Positions 55,299-64,000 of a stretch of DNA of 64,000 nt are shown here, piece after piece. The notes beneath the pieces were generated by a model, which saw nothing but the letters and a program-made list of their open reading frames with translations, made no database searches and had not been told where the DNA came from. Both the position numbers and the translations under genes were made by a program. Position 1 is the first letter of the stretch, and each line of letters opens with the position of its first letter. The stretch comes from Flavobacterium caseinilyticum. Its GTDB lineage: Bacteria > Bacteroidota > Bacteroidia > Flavobacteriales > Flavobacteriaceae. The DNA lies in assembly GCF_004349085.1 (NCBI RefSeq), contig NZ_SMFM01000005.1, positions 186,001 to 250,000 on the forward strand, read 5' to 3'.

Positions 55299-55529
55299 CT
55301 ATGGTTTCGGGTATCGTTTTTTTATATTCCGAATCAACTCTTCCAGACCGTTGAGTTTTAATTCGTAAATTAATTTCAGTTGCTCTCCTAATTCTCCTTT
55401 TGGAAAACCTTTATTGCTATACCAGACGATATAGTATTCCGGAATATCAATTAGAAACCACCCTTCATATTTCCCAAAAGGCATTTTGGTGTGGGCTAGC
55501 TTGATGAGTTGTTTTTGGTTTTGATCCAT
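55299..55529 (-). CDS. DUF3820 family small protein (76 aa)
   Basis: Matches the DUF3820 pattern: AHTKMPFGKYEGWFLIDIPEYYIVWYSNKGFPKGELGEQL. Family members are about 70-80 aa; a virulence-linked regulator annotation exists for the family but has no support here. Soluble, no signal peptide. It is preceded by an inverted repeat and follows the OsmC gene in the same direction. Confidence 0.8.
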   Translation of the reverse strand: MDQNQKQLIKLAHTKMPFGKYEGWFLIDIPEYYIVWYSNKGFPKGELGEQLKLIYELKLNGLEELIRNIKKRYPKP

Positions 55530-55542
55530 TTTATAATAAAAA

Positions 55543-55602
55543 AGAAGTAAGAGACAAGAAACAAGAGCTATTACTACTTCTTGTTTCTTACCTCTTGCTT
55601 CT
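55543..55602. repeat. Imperfect inverted repeat of AAGAAACAAGA type
   Basis: The left arm AGAAGTAAGAGACAAGAAAC (continuing to about 55567) pairs with the right arm at about 55576-55602, whose reverse complement begins AGAAGCAAGAGGTAAGAAAC. It fills most of the 82-nt gap between the OsmC stop and the DUF3820 start. It may terminate OsmC transcription or be a dispersed palindrome. Confidence 0.65.
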
Positions 55603-55611
55603 CAAATCACT

Positions 55612-56013
55612 TTATTTCCAGTTAAAAATTATTCGTTTCTCGATTTCAGGATGCAAACTTAAGAAAACCGGACAAGTCATCGCTGCTTTTTCCAGTATCG
55701 TCCTACTTTTTACCTCAGCCGTTCCATACATCTCAAAAGCAATTTCTATCGCACCGATGCGTCTGGGTTCGGCATTCATAATTTTAATTACTTCTGCAGT
55801 GGACCCTTTTAAATCTAACTCCATATCCCTTGCCTTGATTCCCATGATAGTCATCATGCAAGTTGCCAACGCATTGGCCACACTGTCTGTTGGAGAAAAA
55901 GCCTCACCCTTGCCATTATTATCCACCGGAGCATCTGAAAGGATTTCGATTCCTGATTGCAAATGAATCGAAGAGGTTCTTAAATCTCCTAAATACGTTA
56001 CTATTGACGTCAT
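55612..56013 (-). CDS. OsmC family protein
   Basis: 133-aa OsmC/Ohr-fold protein. Members reduce organic peroxides with a Cys pair or act on acyl derivatives. One conserved cysteine is in NALATCMMTIMGI and the second in AAMTCPVFLSL, so the redox pair is present. The start codon overlaps the stop of the LysM protein gene (TAATG), showing translational coupling. No stress regulator lies next to it. Confidence 0.88.
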   Translation of the reverse strand: MTSIVTYLGDLRTSSIHLQSGIEILSDAPVDNNGKGEAFSPTDSVANALATCMMTIMGIKARDMELDLKGSTAEVIKIMNAEPRRIGAIEIAFEMYGTAEVKSRTILEKAAMTCPVFLSLHPEIEKRIIFNWK

Positions 56014-57971
56014 TACTCCGCTACTTTTATGGTTAAATCCGTGTCATAATATAAAATATAGATTCCTTTATTGGTGTAACCACCGTCCTCTTTTTTATAA
56101 AATTCGAATTTGTTATCTATTTGTTCCGTTGCTGCTGCATCAATTGTTTCCTGATATTTTTTGTCCTGAGACAATCTCATCATCGTATCAAAAGTAATAT
56201 CAAATCCGCGAGTGGCAAAAACACTCGGGTAAATTTTATTTTTCTTTCTAAATTCCTTTTCGAAAATTAAAGCTTCCTGAGATTCATTCTCTCGAGTAAC
56301 CGAAGGATACATTAATTTCAATTTAGTTAAATTTACAAAATTAATTTCATCAGTATCCAATGTTTCATTTGGTTCCAGAATAACCAGCTGCACTTTAAAA
56401 GTCGACATTGCATTTAACATAGCCGCAATTGTTGATTTTATCATACCCGTATTTCCGGTTTCCATTACAACATAGTTTATCCTGTCTTTTACAAATAAAC
56501 TTTTTAAATTTTCCACTGATACACCGCCGTTTGCAGTAAGTGTCGAAAATCGCACATCCTTATGGTTCTCTTTGATGAACTGAATTACGGAGCCTTTTTT
56601 CTTATCGACAACGGCAACAATATTGCCACCTTTGGAACGCATATAATCAAACATCGTATTTTTAACAGTCTCGGGAGCAGGAATCGACTGGAAAATATTG
56701 GCGTATGAAACTCCCAAATCTTTGGATAAAGGTGAAATTACCGGCACTTGATCTGCCATCAATAGTTGGGCAGTTTTTTCTACATTGCTCTGATAGAATG
56801 GTCCAATAATAGCATCTGAGTCTTCTAAATCGTTATTTTTTATTAAGGAAGCAACATTGGAACTGTTTTTTGTTTCCTGCGAATCGAATATCTTCACATC
56901 GATATTAAGTCCTAATGTTTTAGCAGAATCGATCGCAACTAAAGCTCCGGCATAAAAATCCAAAGTCATGTTCAGGAATTTATCCTTTTTGAGACGCATT
57001 GCAGTCGAATTGACTGTGTCGCCTTCAATTTTAGATATATTAAACGGCAACAAAAGCACCATCTTTTTTCTGATATTACTTGAGTTAACGTTGGACAATT
57101 CTGTATATTCTTTTTTGGTCTCTTGTGAAACTTTTATTGTTGCCGGCACTTTTAAAACCATACCCTCGATAACACCTTCGGACAAAATTGGGTTTAAGGC
57201 AATTAATTCCTCTTGAGTTACACCTGCCATTTTTGATAAGCTGTATAAAGTTTCTTTTGGTTTAACCACATAATTAAGATATTGTGTCGGAGCAAAAATT
57301 CCTTTTACCGGATTGACAATTACAATTTCTTTTTTAGATTCAATAACCATCGCAGTTTTATCTGGTTTTGGTCCCGAAGTTTTGGGATTGCCTTTGATCA
57401 ATAATCTGAATCCTTCCGGTAAATTAGACACCACTTCCGGATTTTTGCGTTCTAATTCTTCAACCGTAATTCCGTATTGTTTAGATATTGAATATTTGGT
57501 TTCTTTAGGAAGCACATAGTGATAAACCAATTTTTCAGGCGCTACAGTATTATTTTTTAAAATAATATTCGAAGGAATAGTAAGTGTCTGTCCTATCTGC
57601 AAGCCGTCTTTTTCAAGAAACGGATTGGCTTGTTTTAAAGCTTCCTCAGAGACAGCGTATTTTTTTTGAATACCGTACAATGTTTCTTTTGGCGCCACCA
57701 AATGAGTTGTCATTTTTGTAGTGACTGCATTGGCTACGGTGGCCTTTTGTTTACTTTCACTTTTACCAATTATCAATATATTGCCCCGCTTAATACCACT
57801 TTGCGCATCTGGATTCAACTGATAAATATCAAATGGAGTAACATTATATTTTTGTGCAATCTGAGCGATTGTCTCTCCTTTTTCTACTTTATGTGTTGTG
57901 GTTTTTCCTTGCGAAAAAACACTGTGATTAAACAACAAAACAGTCATACAAACTGCAAAAAAATATTTCAT
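56013..57971 (-). CDS. LysM-repeat protein with periplasmic-binding-protein-like domain
   Basis: 652-aa exported protein. The start at 57971 gives signal peptide MKYFFAVCMTVLLFNHSVFSQ. Four LysM domains follow (residues about 28-75, 85-130, 150-195, 230-275), for example HKVEKGETIAQIAQKYNVTPFDIYQLNP, which bind peptidoglycan. From about 295 to the end the sequence resembles a type 1 periplasmic-binding fold, as in branched-chain amino-acid receptors (LLPFNI..., LNMTLDFYAGALVAIDSAK, DAIIGPFYQSNVEKTAQLL, VPVISPLSK). This places a ligand-binding domain on the cell wall. It is coupled to the OsmC gene by a TAATG overlap, and guaA lies 133 nt upstream. Ligand unknown. Confidence 0.85.
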   Translation of the reverse strand: MKYFFAVCMTVLLFNHSVFSQGKTTTHKVEKGETIAQIAQKYNVTPFDIYQLNPDAQSGIKRGNILIIGKSESKQKATVANAVTTKMTTHLVAPKETLYGIQKKYAVSEEALKQANPFLEKDGLQIGQTLTIPSNIILKNNTVAPEKLVYHYVLPKETKYSISKQYGITVEELERKNPEVVSNLPEGFRLLIKGNPKTSGPKPDKTAMVIESKKEIVIVNPVKGIFAPTQYLNYVVKPKETLYSLSKMAGVTQEELIALNPILSEGVIEGMVLKVPATIKVSQETKKEYTELSNVNSSNIRKKMVLLLPFNISKIEGDTVNSTAMRLKKDKFLNMTLDFYAGALVAIDSAKTLGLNIDVKIFDSQETKNSSNVASLIKNNDLEDSDAIIGPFYQSNVEKTAQLLMADQVPVISPLSKDLGVSYANIFQSIPAPETVKNTMFDYMRSKGGNIVAVVDKKKGSVIQFIKENHKDVRFSTLTANGGVSVENLKSLFVKDRINYVVMETGNTGMIKSTIAAMLNAMSTFKVQLVILEPNETLDTDEINFVNLTKLKLMYPSVTRENESQEALIFEKEFRKKNKIYPSVFATRGFDITFDTMMRLSQDKKYQETIDAAATEQIDNKFEFYKKEDGGYTNKGIYILYYDTDLTIKVAE

Positions 57972-58009
57972 ACTTTTATTTATAAAATTATTCAAATCCT
58001 TAATAAAGC

Positions 58010-58047
58010 AACGGTATCAAATTTTATTCCAAAAATCTGATACCGTT
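58010..58047. other. 10-bp hairpin upstream of the LysM gene
   Basis: AACGGTATCA (58010-58019) pairs with TGATACCGTT (58038-58047). It lies in the guaA-LysM gap, about 40 nt before the LysM start, with no T-run on the minus strand. It may be a leader structure or an operator rather than a terminator. Confidence 0.45.
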
Positions 58048-58104
58048 TGTATAAGGCACACTCTTAATAAACCTTGCTGTTCTAAAAGATAAGAATCTTA
58101 CTTA

Positions 58105-59637
58105 TTACTCCCACTCAATGGTTGCTGGTGGTTTTGAACTGATATCATAAACCACTCTGTTTACTCCTTTTACTTTATTAATGATGTCATTTGATATTTT
58201 CATCAAAAAGTCATATGGTAAATGTACCCAATCCGCTGTCATACCATCCGTTGATTCTACGGCACGCAGTGCAATCACTTTTTCATACGTACGCTCATCA
58301 CCCATAACTCCTACGCTATTTATCGGAAGTAAAATTGCTCCGGCCTGCCAAACTTTATCATACAAGCCCCAAGATTTCAATCCGTCAATAAAAACAGCAT
58401 CGACATCTTGTAAAATTTGTACTTTTTCTGGTGTAATATCACCTAAAATTCTGATTGACAATCCTGGTCCCGGAAAAGGATGCCTTCCTAATAATTCAGG
58501 ATCTATTCCAAGTGAGGCTCCTACTCTGCGTACCTCATCTTTGAAGAGCATTCGAAGCGGCTCGACAATTTTTAAATTCATGTAATCAGGCAAACCACCT
58601 ACATTATGATGCGATTTGATAGTTGCCGAAGGGCCACCATTGACAGAAACAGATTCAATTACATCGGGATATATGGTACCTTGAGCCAGCCATTTTACAT
58701 CTTGTATCAGATGCGATTCATCATCAAAAACTTCGATAAATACGCGTCCTATAATTTTACGTTTGGTCTCCGGGTCACTCACCCCTGCTAATTCAGACAA
58801 GAAACGATCACCGGCATCAACACCTTTTACGTTTAAACCCATTCCTTTGTATTGATCTAATACACTTTGGAATTCATTTTTGCGAAGCAAACCGTTGTTT
58901 ACAAAAATACAGTATAGATTTTTACCAATAGCATGGTTCAATAACACTGCCGCTACCGTAGAATCTACGCCTCCGGACAGTCCAAGAACCACTTTGTCGT
59001 CTTGCAAAGTCTCTTTTAGTTCGGCAACCATATCAGCGACAAAAGCTTTTGGTGTAAATGTTTGAGGTACCTCAGCGATTTTTACCAAAAAATTTTCCAG
59101 CATTTGTTTTCCATCCGTAGAGTGAAAAACTTCAGGATGATATTGAATTGCATAGGTGGTTTCACCTTCAATTTTATACGCTGCAAATTCTACATCATGC
59201 GTACTTGCTAATTTTACACCGTTAGTCGGCAAATCTTTAATACTGTCACTATGACTCATCCAAACCTGACTGTTGGGAGAAACGTCTTCAAAAAAAGTTT
59301 CGTTTTCTTTAATAAAGGACAAATTTGCTCTACCATATTCTCTGGTATTTGAAGCAGCAACTTCACCACCATCAAAATGAGCCAAATATTGTGCTCCGTA
59401 ACAAACGGCTAATACAGGTAGTTTCCCCCTAATTTGAGATAGATCAGGATGTGGAGCATCTTCTGAGCGAACAGAAAATGGACTACCACCAAGGATTACT
59501 GCTTTATAAGAGGATAAATCACTCGGAAAATGATTGTAAGGGAAGATTTCGCAGAATATATTCAATTCGCGAACTCTACGCGCAATAAGTTGTGTGTATT
59601 GCGATCCGAAGTCTAAAATAAGTACGTTGTGTTGCAT
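58105..59637 (-). CDS. guaA: GMP synthase (glutamine-hydrolysing)
   Basis: Final step of GMP synthesis, XMP to GMP. The 510 aa show glutamine amidotransferase residues C79 ([10 protein letters not shown]) and H167/E169 (HPEVFHS), the ATP-pyrophosphatase loop [15 protein letters not shown] at 219-233, and a C-terminal dimerisation domain ending PPATIEWE. The ATG at 59637 is chosen because the TTG at 59643 lies within a TATTTTTG element. Only three bases lie between that element and the ATG, so the message may be leaderless. Confidence 0.97.
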   Translation of the reverse strand: MQHNVLILDFGSQYTQLIARRVRELNIFCEIFPYNHFPSDLSSYKAVILGGSPFSVRSEDAPHPDLSQIRGKLPVLAVCYGAQYLAHFDGGEVAASNTREYGRANLSFIKENETFFEDVSPNSQVWMSHSDSIKDLPTNGVKLASTHDVEFAAYKIEGETTYAIQYHPEVFHSTDGKQMLENFLVKIAEVPQTFTPKAFVADMVAELKETLQDDKVVLGLSGGVDSTVAAVLLNHAIGKNLYCIFVNNGLLRKNEFQSVLDQYKGMGLNVKGVDAGDRFLSELAGVSDPETKRKIIGRVFIEVFDDESHLIQDVKWLAQGTIYPDVIESVSVNGGPSATIKSHHNVGGLPDYMNLKIVEPLRMLFKDEVRRVGASLGIDPELLGRHPFPGPGLSIRILGDITPEKVQILQDVDAVFIDGLKSWGLYDKVWQAGAILLPINSVGVMGDERTYEKVIALRAVESTDGMTADWVHLPYDFLMKISNDIINKVKGVNRVVYDISSKPPATIEWE

Positions 59638-59640
59638 GCG

Positions 59641-59648
59641 CAAAAATA
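59641..59648 (-). promoter_or_regulatory. -7 element immediately before guaA
   Basis: TATTTTTG on the minus strand, then CGC, then ATG. If transcription begins 4-5 nt past the element, it begins at the start codon itself. Confidence 0.5.
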
Positions 59649-59821
59649 CTTTTTATATTTTGAAATGAAAAATTGAATTTTGAAATTTTTATTTTTTTAT
59701 CTTTCAAAGGTGTTCTGATCATTAAAAATACCTGTAGCTGCTGCTTGCCAAAAAATCAGTTGTTAAAAAAATTTAACAAAGAATCCAATACAATCTTAAT
59801 AGTTGCGTTGTTCTAATTATA

Positions 59822-59852
59822 TTTGAATCAAAAATATAAAATAGTACTTTTA
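59822..59852 (+). promoter_or_regulatory. Promoter of the 176-aa lipoprotein gene
   Basis: TTTG (59822-59825), 19-nt spacer, TACTTTTA (59845-59852). It is the best -33/-7 pair in the window, about 50 nt before the ATG at 59902. Confidence 0.6.
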
Positions 59853-59901
59853 CATTAAACATGCTTCTAAAAAAGGAAGTGCCCCCAAATTCTTTTTAAA
59901 T

Positions 59902-60432
59902 ATGAAAACAAAAAAAACCCTAGCAATTGCAATTTTCGGATTATTAGTGATTTCGTGCAGTGTAGTGGATCAGCTCTTAACATTTTCACTTGACAATCAA
60001 ATTTCTTTTACAATTCCTGCCGGATTCCCTGTAAACATGCCGGTAGAACTTCTTACCCCAGCAATATCTTCAAACTCTTCAACGGTATTTGAGAATAACG
60101 ATACAAGAGCAGAATTAGTAAAGGAAGTTAAATTAAAGGAATTCAAATTGACGATAACTAATCCAAATGACAAGACATTTTCATTCCTGAAATCAGTACG
60201 CATGTACATTTCTACCAATGATAGTGACGAAATCGAGTTAGCATATCTAGACAATATTACTTCGACCTCCAATATATTAAATCTGACCTGTACCACAGAA
60301 AAATTAGACAAATACGTTAAGTCGCCAACTTTCAGAATAAGAGCCAGAGCGGAAACAAAAGAAACTGTATCCGCAAATATTTCCATAACAGCGGATATGA
60401 ATTTTCAGGTTACCGCAGATCCTTTTCAATAA
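59902..60432 (+). CDS. Lipoprotein of unknown function (176 aa)
   Basis: Not recognised. The lipobox GLLVISC ends at Cys19, followed by SVVDQ without an acidic run, so it may face the periplasm. The remainder is a beta-rich domain (FTIPAGFPVNMPVELLTPAIS, KLKEFKLTITNPNDKTFSFLKSVRMYI, ANISITADMNFQVTADPF) with the pattern of LEA-like or bacterial Ig-like sandwiches. It is convergent with the 223-aa exported protein gene, the stops 14 nt apart. Confidence 0.65.
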   Translation: MKTKKTLAIAIFGLLVISCSVVDQLLTFSLDNQISFTIPAGFPVNMPVELLTPAISSNSSTVFENNDTRAELVKEVKLKEFKLTITNPNDKTFSFLKSVRMYISTNDSDEIELAYLDNITSTSNILNLTCTTEKLDKYVKSPTFRIRARAETKETVSANISITADMNFQVTADPFQ

Positions 60433-60446
60433 ATGAATCGCTAAGT

Positions 60447-61118
60447 CTATTCTTTAATTAAGATTATAGTGGCCTTAAAACCAGTTCCAAGATTCCATTG
60501 ACTTGCGGAAATTATACCTCCTTTATCATCATAAATTTGGAATTCAGCGGTGTTAGGGCCGGAAGTTCCTTGATTTAAAGCTTCGAATTCGATTTTGTTA
60601 AATCCTTTTTCCAAAACTATTTCGAAGCCTTTAAATTCACTGTCCAGGTTTACCTGGTATTGAATTACTTTATCATTTAAGTACACTCGTATCTGATCCC
60701 CATCAACATATGCCGCGTCACGATACCTTACTTTGGCGGTAAGCGAACCGGTTTTAAAATCTCCTAAATTTTGATTTTTTCGATAAACAATGCCATCAGA
60801 CTTTTCTTCTTTTTTGTTTAACTTATCTTTGTAAACGTCTCCTGGATTGATGAAATCATTTTTAGGAGTCATCGAAATAGTGCTAACGGGAGGTATTGAA
60901 AGAGAAAGAGACGGTTTCGGACTTAAAATTTCCGCATTATTAAATACATTTGGAGCCGTAATTGGCGGAATATCCGCTTTTGGCGGAGTTACTTTTTTTA
61001 TTTTTGGGGAATTATTTTTAAGGGGAATTGCTTTAAATTTCGAACTGAATTCGTTTTGCGCATATCCACTGACAGACATACTGATTGTAATTAGTAAAAA
61101 TAAAATCCTTTTCATCAC
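60447..61118 (-). CDS. Exported protein of unknown function (223 aa)
   Basis: Signal peptide (MMKRILFLLITISMSVSGYAQ), then a proline- and lysine-rich linker (about 25-110; VTPPKADIPPITAPN, SLSIPPVSTISM), then a compact beta-sandwich (about 115-223). The sandwich has IRVYLNDKVIQYQVNL, GFEIVLEKGFNKIEFEALNQGTSGPNTAEFQIYDD and ATIILIKE. The C-terminal domain resembles small secreted modules seen in flavobacterial exported proteins, but I cannot name the family. Confidence 0.65.
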   Translation of the reverse strand: MMKRILFLLITISMSVSGYAQNEFSSKFKAIPLKNNSPKIKKVTPPKADIPPITAPNVFNNAEILSPKPSLSLSIPPVSTISMTPKNDFINPGDVYKDKLNKKEEKSDGIVYRKNQNLGDFKTGSLTAKVRYRDAAYVDGDQIRVYLNDKVIQYQVNLDSEFKGFEIVLEKGFNKIEFEALNQGTSGPNTAEFQIYDDKGGIISASQWNLGTGFKATIILIKE

Positions 61119-61397
61119 TTTATAGATTATTGTATTTGTATTTGCGAAATTTTGAAAGTAAAAAACTAATCCTATATTTTATAATTACGGTACTAATTTA
61201 ACTTTCATTTATAACAACTATTATCCGAAAATATTGCACTTTAACTGATCAAATATTCTAAAATTCAGTATTTAATTTTGCGTTTAATAAATGGAAATAA
61301 CGGACTTTCATTTCACTTTTTTTCATAAATTGCAAATATTATGCCACATCAAAAATTGCATTAAATCATAGAGTTATAACCTCTAAATACAATTAAA

Positions 61398-61808
61398 ATG
61401 AAAAGGGAAAACATATTGACAGGATCATCGTGGGAAGAAAAAATGGGATATTGCCGCGCAGTGCGCATTGGCAACAGCATTGAAGTGTCAGGAACAGTGG
61501 CGATTGTCGATGGTGAAAAAGTTAAAGCTGATGATGCTTATGCACAAACCATTAATATTCTGGAGCGGGTCGAAAAAGTCCTGGAAGACTTAAAAGTCAG
61601 CATGGATGATGTCATCAGAACGCGCATATTTACAACTGATATTTCCACATTTGAAGCAGTAGCTATGGCGCATTCAAAATTTTTCAAGGATATAAAACCT
61701 GCCACCGGTTTTTACGAAATCAGCAAACTGGTATCTCCCGAATATTTGGTCGAAATTGAATTTACCGCAATTGCTACTGAAAAACCTTTGATTCAGGAAG
61801 GATTATAA
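61398..61808 (+). CDS. RidA / YjgF family protein
   Basis: 136-aa trimeric RidA-fold protein. RidA hydrolyses reactive enamine/imine intermediates from PLP enzymes. The sequence has SGTVAIVD, the RTRIFTTDI segment with R76 as the likely carboxylate-binding arginine, and EYLVEIEFTAIA with E120. These fit an active deaminase type. A purine- or PLP-linked substrate is not evident. The CLC transporter gene begins 28 nt later in the same direction. Confidence 0.9.
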   Translation: MKRENILTGSSWEEKMGYCRAVRIGNSIEVSGTVAIVDGEKVKADDAYAQTINILERVEKVLEDLKVSMDDVIRTRIFTTDISTFEAVAMAHSKFFKDIKPATGFYEISKLVSPEYLVEIEFTAIATEKPLIQEGL

Positions 61809-61836
61809 TATTTAAACAACGGGATCAATTCCAGTA

Positions 61837-63090
61837 ATGAATTTAGAAAAACTTAAGCATACGTTGTTTGTGACACTCAAATGGATAGTAATTTGCGCAT
61901 TAATTGGCATTCTGTCCGGTTCCGCCTCAGCATTTTTTCTGGTGTCTTTAGAATGGGTTACGCAAATAAGAGCGCACAACAGCTGGATTATCTGGCTGCT
62001 GCCAATCGGCGGTTTAGCCATAGGATTTGCGTACCATTATTGGGGGAAATCAGTTGTAAAGGGAAATAATTTATTGCTGGAAGAATATCAAAATCCGCAG
62101 AAAACAATTCCATTAAAAATGGCGCCATTGGTACTTTTTGGCACATTAATCACCCATCTTTTTGGAGGATCTGCCGGGCGAGAAGGGACAGCAGTACAAA
62201 TGGGAGGCGCAATTGCCGATCAGTTTACAAAAATATTTCAACTTGATGATTCCGGCAGAAAGACATTATTAATACTTGGAATCAGCGCCGGTTTTGCTTC
62301 CATATTTGGCACTCCTTTAGCCGGAGCTTTATTCGCTATAGAAGTTGTTTACTTTAGTAAAATCAATTTTAAAAGCGCCTTACTTTCTTTTGTTGTAGCT
62401 TACATCGCGTATTTCACTGTTGAATTTTGGCAAGTGCAACACACACACTATTCAGTTCCAATAGTTCCAAGTATGAGTTTTACCGTCCTATTTTGGATCA
62501 TTGTGGTTAGTGTTTTATTTGGTTTAGCCGCCATGCTTTTCTCCCGAAGCACACATTTTTGGACTCATTTATTTTCGAAAACTATAGCCTTTCCTCCTCT
62601 TCGCCCATTTATAGGAGGATTTATTATCGCTGTTGCGGTTTACTTGATAGGCACCACAAAATACATCGGACTGGGAATTCCTGTCATCGTTGATTCATTT
62701 TCCACAGCCAATTTGAGCTATGATTTTCTTTTAAAAATACTATTTACCGGTTTTACCTTGGGTGCTGGGTTCAAAGGAGGCGAAGTAACGCCGCTATTTT
62801 TTGTGGGTGCGACTCTGGGCAGCGCTTTATCTCTTATAGTTCCTCTGCCCATTGCCATGTTGGCAGCAATGGGATTTGTTGCCGTTTTTTCAGGTGCCAC
62901 TCACACTCCTATTGCCTGCACCGTTATGGGAATGGAACTTTTTGGCATAGAAAGCGGTCTTTTCATTGGTGTCGCTTGCATTATCGCTTACTTTTCTTCG
63001 GGTAGTGTGGGAATTTATAATTCGCAAGTGGTTAAAGGAGCAAAATACCATTTGTACCAAAACTTTAAAAAGAATCCAACTGAACTTTAG
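61837..63090 (+). CDS. CLC transporter with fluoride-type (CLC-F) signature motifs
   Basis: Ten-plus TM CLC protein of 417 aa. It would usually be annotated 'chloride channel', but the motifs differ from chloride transporters. The GSGIP loop is replaced by KGNNLLLEE (GNN at residues 76-78), and the gating segment reads GREGTAVQMGG (E116) where chloride types have GREGP. GAGFKGGEVTPLFFVG corresponds to the second anion-site helix. GREGT with Asn or Met in place of the central Ser is the pattern described for CLC-F fluoride/proton antiporters. I therefore favour fluoride export; no crcB riboswitch is seen upstream. It probably shares a transcript with the RidA gene. Confidence 0.85.
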   Translation: MNLEKLKHTLFVTLKWIVICALIGILSGSASAFFLVSLEWVTQIRAHNSWIIWLLPIGGLAIGFAYHYWGKSVVKGNNLLLEEYQNPQKTIPLKMAPLVLFGTLITHLFGGSAGREGTAVQMGGAIADQFTKIFQLDDSGRKTLLILGISAGFASIFGTPLAGALFAIEVVYFSKINFKSALLSFVVAYIAYFTVEFWQVQHTHYSVPIVPSMSFTVLFWIIVVSVLFGLAAMLFSRSTHFWTHLFSKTIAFPPLRPFIGGFIIAVAVYLIGTTKYIGLGIPVIVDSFSTANLSYDFLLKILFTGFTLGAGFKGGEVTPLFFVGATLGSALSLIVPLPIAMLAAMGFVAVFSGATHTPIACTVMGMELFGIESGLFIGVACIIAYFSSGSVGIYNSQVVKGAKYHLYQNFKKNPTEL

Positions 63091-63161
63091 GAAGAGTGAA
63101 AATCATGTTAATTATATAAATGATTTCAACATTAAATTAAAAAAATGTAATTTCGCACCCT

Positions 63162-64000
63162 ATGGAAATACAAGACATTCAAGCGATACAGTTGTTATTA
63201 TCAACTCCAAAAAAGATTGCTATAATCCCGCACCGAGGCCCTGATGGAGACGCTATGGGCTCTACCTTGGGATTATACCATTTTTTACTAAAAAACAACC
63301 ATCAGGCGGTAGTGGTTTCACCTAATGAATTTCCCGATTTTTTAGCCTGGATGCCCGGAACAGAAACTGTTAAAATTTACGAAAAAGACAAAAAAAACTG
63401 TACCCGGATTCTTGAAGAGGCGGAAGTTATTTTTACTTTAGATTTTAATGCTTTGCACCGTACCGGCGAGATGGAAAATGTTTTGACGAAGCTGAAAGTG
63501 CCGATCATCATGATTGATCATCATCAAAAACCGGATGATTATGCCACCTACACGTACTCTGACACTTCGTTTGGTTCCACCTGCGAAATGTTGTACAACT
63601 TCATTTTATTTCTTGGAAAAAAAGAAGACATCGATAAAACTATCGGAACTTGCATTTACACCGGAATTTTAACAGATTCAGGATCCTTCCGTTTTCCAAA
63701 AACAACCGGAACGACGCACCGAATTATCGCTGAATTAATTGATTTAGGAGTCGAAAACACCGAAATTCCGAACTTACTGTTTGATAACAGTTCCTTTGGA
63801 CGTTTACAATTATTGGGAAGAGCGCTTCAAAACATGAAAGTGCTTACGGCGCACAAAACAGCATATACAACGCTGACTCAAGATGAGTTGAACTCGTTTG
63901 ATTACGTAAAAGGCGACACCGAAGGAATTGTAAATTACGGATTAAGCATAAAAGGCATCGTTTTTACTGCTATATTTATCGAAAATAAAGATGAAAACAT
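63162..64000 (+). CDS. DHH family phosphoesterase, NrnA-like (3' partial)
   Basis: Bifunctional oligoribonuclease/PAP phosphatase type enzyme degrading 2-5-mer RNA and recycling 3'-phosphoadenosine 5'-phosphate. The ATG is at 63162. The visible 279 residues contain the metal motifs IIPHRGPDGDAMGS (HxGPDGDA), FTLDFNALHR, MIDHHQKP (DHH) and ILTDSGSFRFP. The DHHA1 domain begins near the window end and is cut off. Without its C-terminus the assignment to NrnA rather than another DHH phosphoesterase is probable, not certain. Confidence 0.88.
   Translation, partial: MEIQDIQAIQLLLSTPKKIAIIPHRGPDGDAMGSTLGLYHFLLKNNHQAVVVSPNEFPDFLAWMPGTETVKIYEKDKKNCTRILEEAEVIFTLDFNALHRTGEMENVLTKLKVPIIMIDHHQKPDDYATYTYSDTSFGSTCEMLYNFILFLGKKEDIDKTIGTCIYTGILTDSGSFRFPKTTGTTHRIIAELIDLGVENTEIPNLLFDNSSFGRLQLLGRALQNMKVLTAHKTAYTTLTQDELNSFDYVKGDTEGIVNYGLSIKGIVFTAIFIENKDEN

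Noticed and set aside
61119..61397. Fluoride (crcB) riboswitch upstream of the RidA-CLC genes
   Set aside because: The conserved GG-GATGG-like core and pseudoknot pieces are not found; the region is featureless AT-rich DNA.

Overview
The window looks like a chromosomal segment of a Flavobacterium or very close relative (Bacteroidota). It is AT-rich. Gene starts lack Shine-Dalgarno sites. Many genes are preceded by the Bacteroidota -7 promoter element TAnnTTTG. Two products carry type IX secretion (T9SS) C-terminal sorting domains, and several carry lipoprotein signals with acidic residues after the cysteine. The housekeeping genes uvrA, pyrG, yidC, guaA, mnmA, rdgB and pepD are of flavobacterial type. 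No rRNA, tRNA, CRISPR array or insertion sequence was recognised.

Layout. 1-12.5 kb: a beta-glucan (laminarin-like) utilisation locus read on the minus strand. It has a beta-propeller/LuxR-HTH membrane regulator, a TIM-barrel glycosidase joined to a probable outer-membrane barrel, two carbohydrate-binding lipoproteins, a GH16 lipoprotein, and a separate secreted GH16 with a T9SS tail that is cut by the window edge. No SusC/SusD pair is in view. 12.6-15.5 kb: uvrA. 15.5-21.6 kb: a surface-polysaccharide cluster (flippase, GT4 glycosyltransferase, YfhO, DUF4834), with a 52-bp palindrome at the glycosyltransferase start. 21.7-26 kb: an outer-membrane protein, a GNAT protein, a decayed lipoprotein gene and an alpha-oxoamine synthase. 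26-29.3 kb: a NYN-LOTUS protein overlapping a hybrid histidine kinase tail to tail.

29.5-31.8 kb is the standout. It is a 2.3-kb protein-free array of seven tandem units of about 340 bp. On the minus strand each unit has a conserved 16-bp box, 35-36 nt further on a TAnnTTT(G/A) promoter element, and about 135 nt later a GC-rich hairpin followed by a T-run. I read this as seven consecutive small-RNA genes. Substitutions between copies preserve the terminator stem and an internal hairpin.

31.9-39.8 kb: rdgB, a DEAD-box helicase, a carboxypeptidase-regulatory-like protein, a 36-aa lysine-rich protein, pepD, a DUF3810 protein and an orphan type III polyketide synthase. 40-46 kb: type II NADH dehydrogenase, an ECF sigma factor with a membrane partner, plsC, a Nudix hydrolase, DUF4268 and an FMN oxidoreductase. 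46-56 kb: a T9SS subtilase, mnmA, a YwqK-like protein, a fasciclin lipoprotein, yidC and pyrG. 56-64 kb: OsmC, a LysM protein, guaA, two unknown exported proteins, RidA, a CLC transporter with fluoride-type motifs, and a truncated DHH phosphoesterase.

Two diverged copies of a hairpin repeat with conserved flanks and a shared one-base bulge (25957-26036 and 41430-41535) form a second structured element family.
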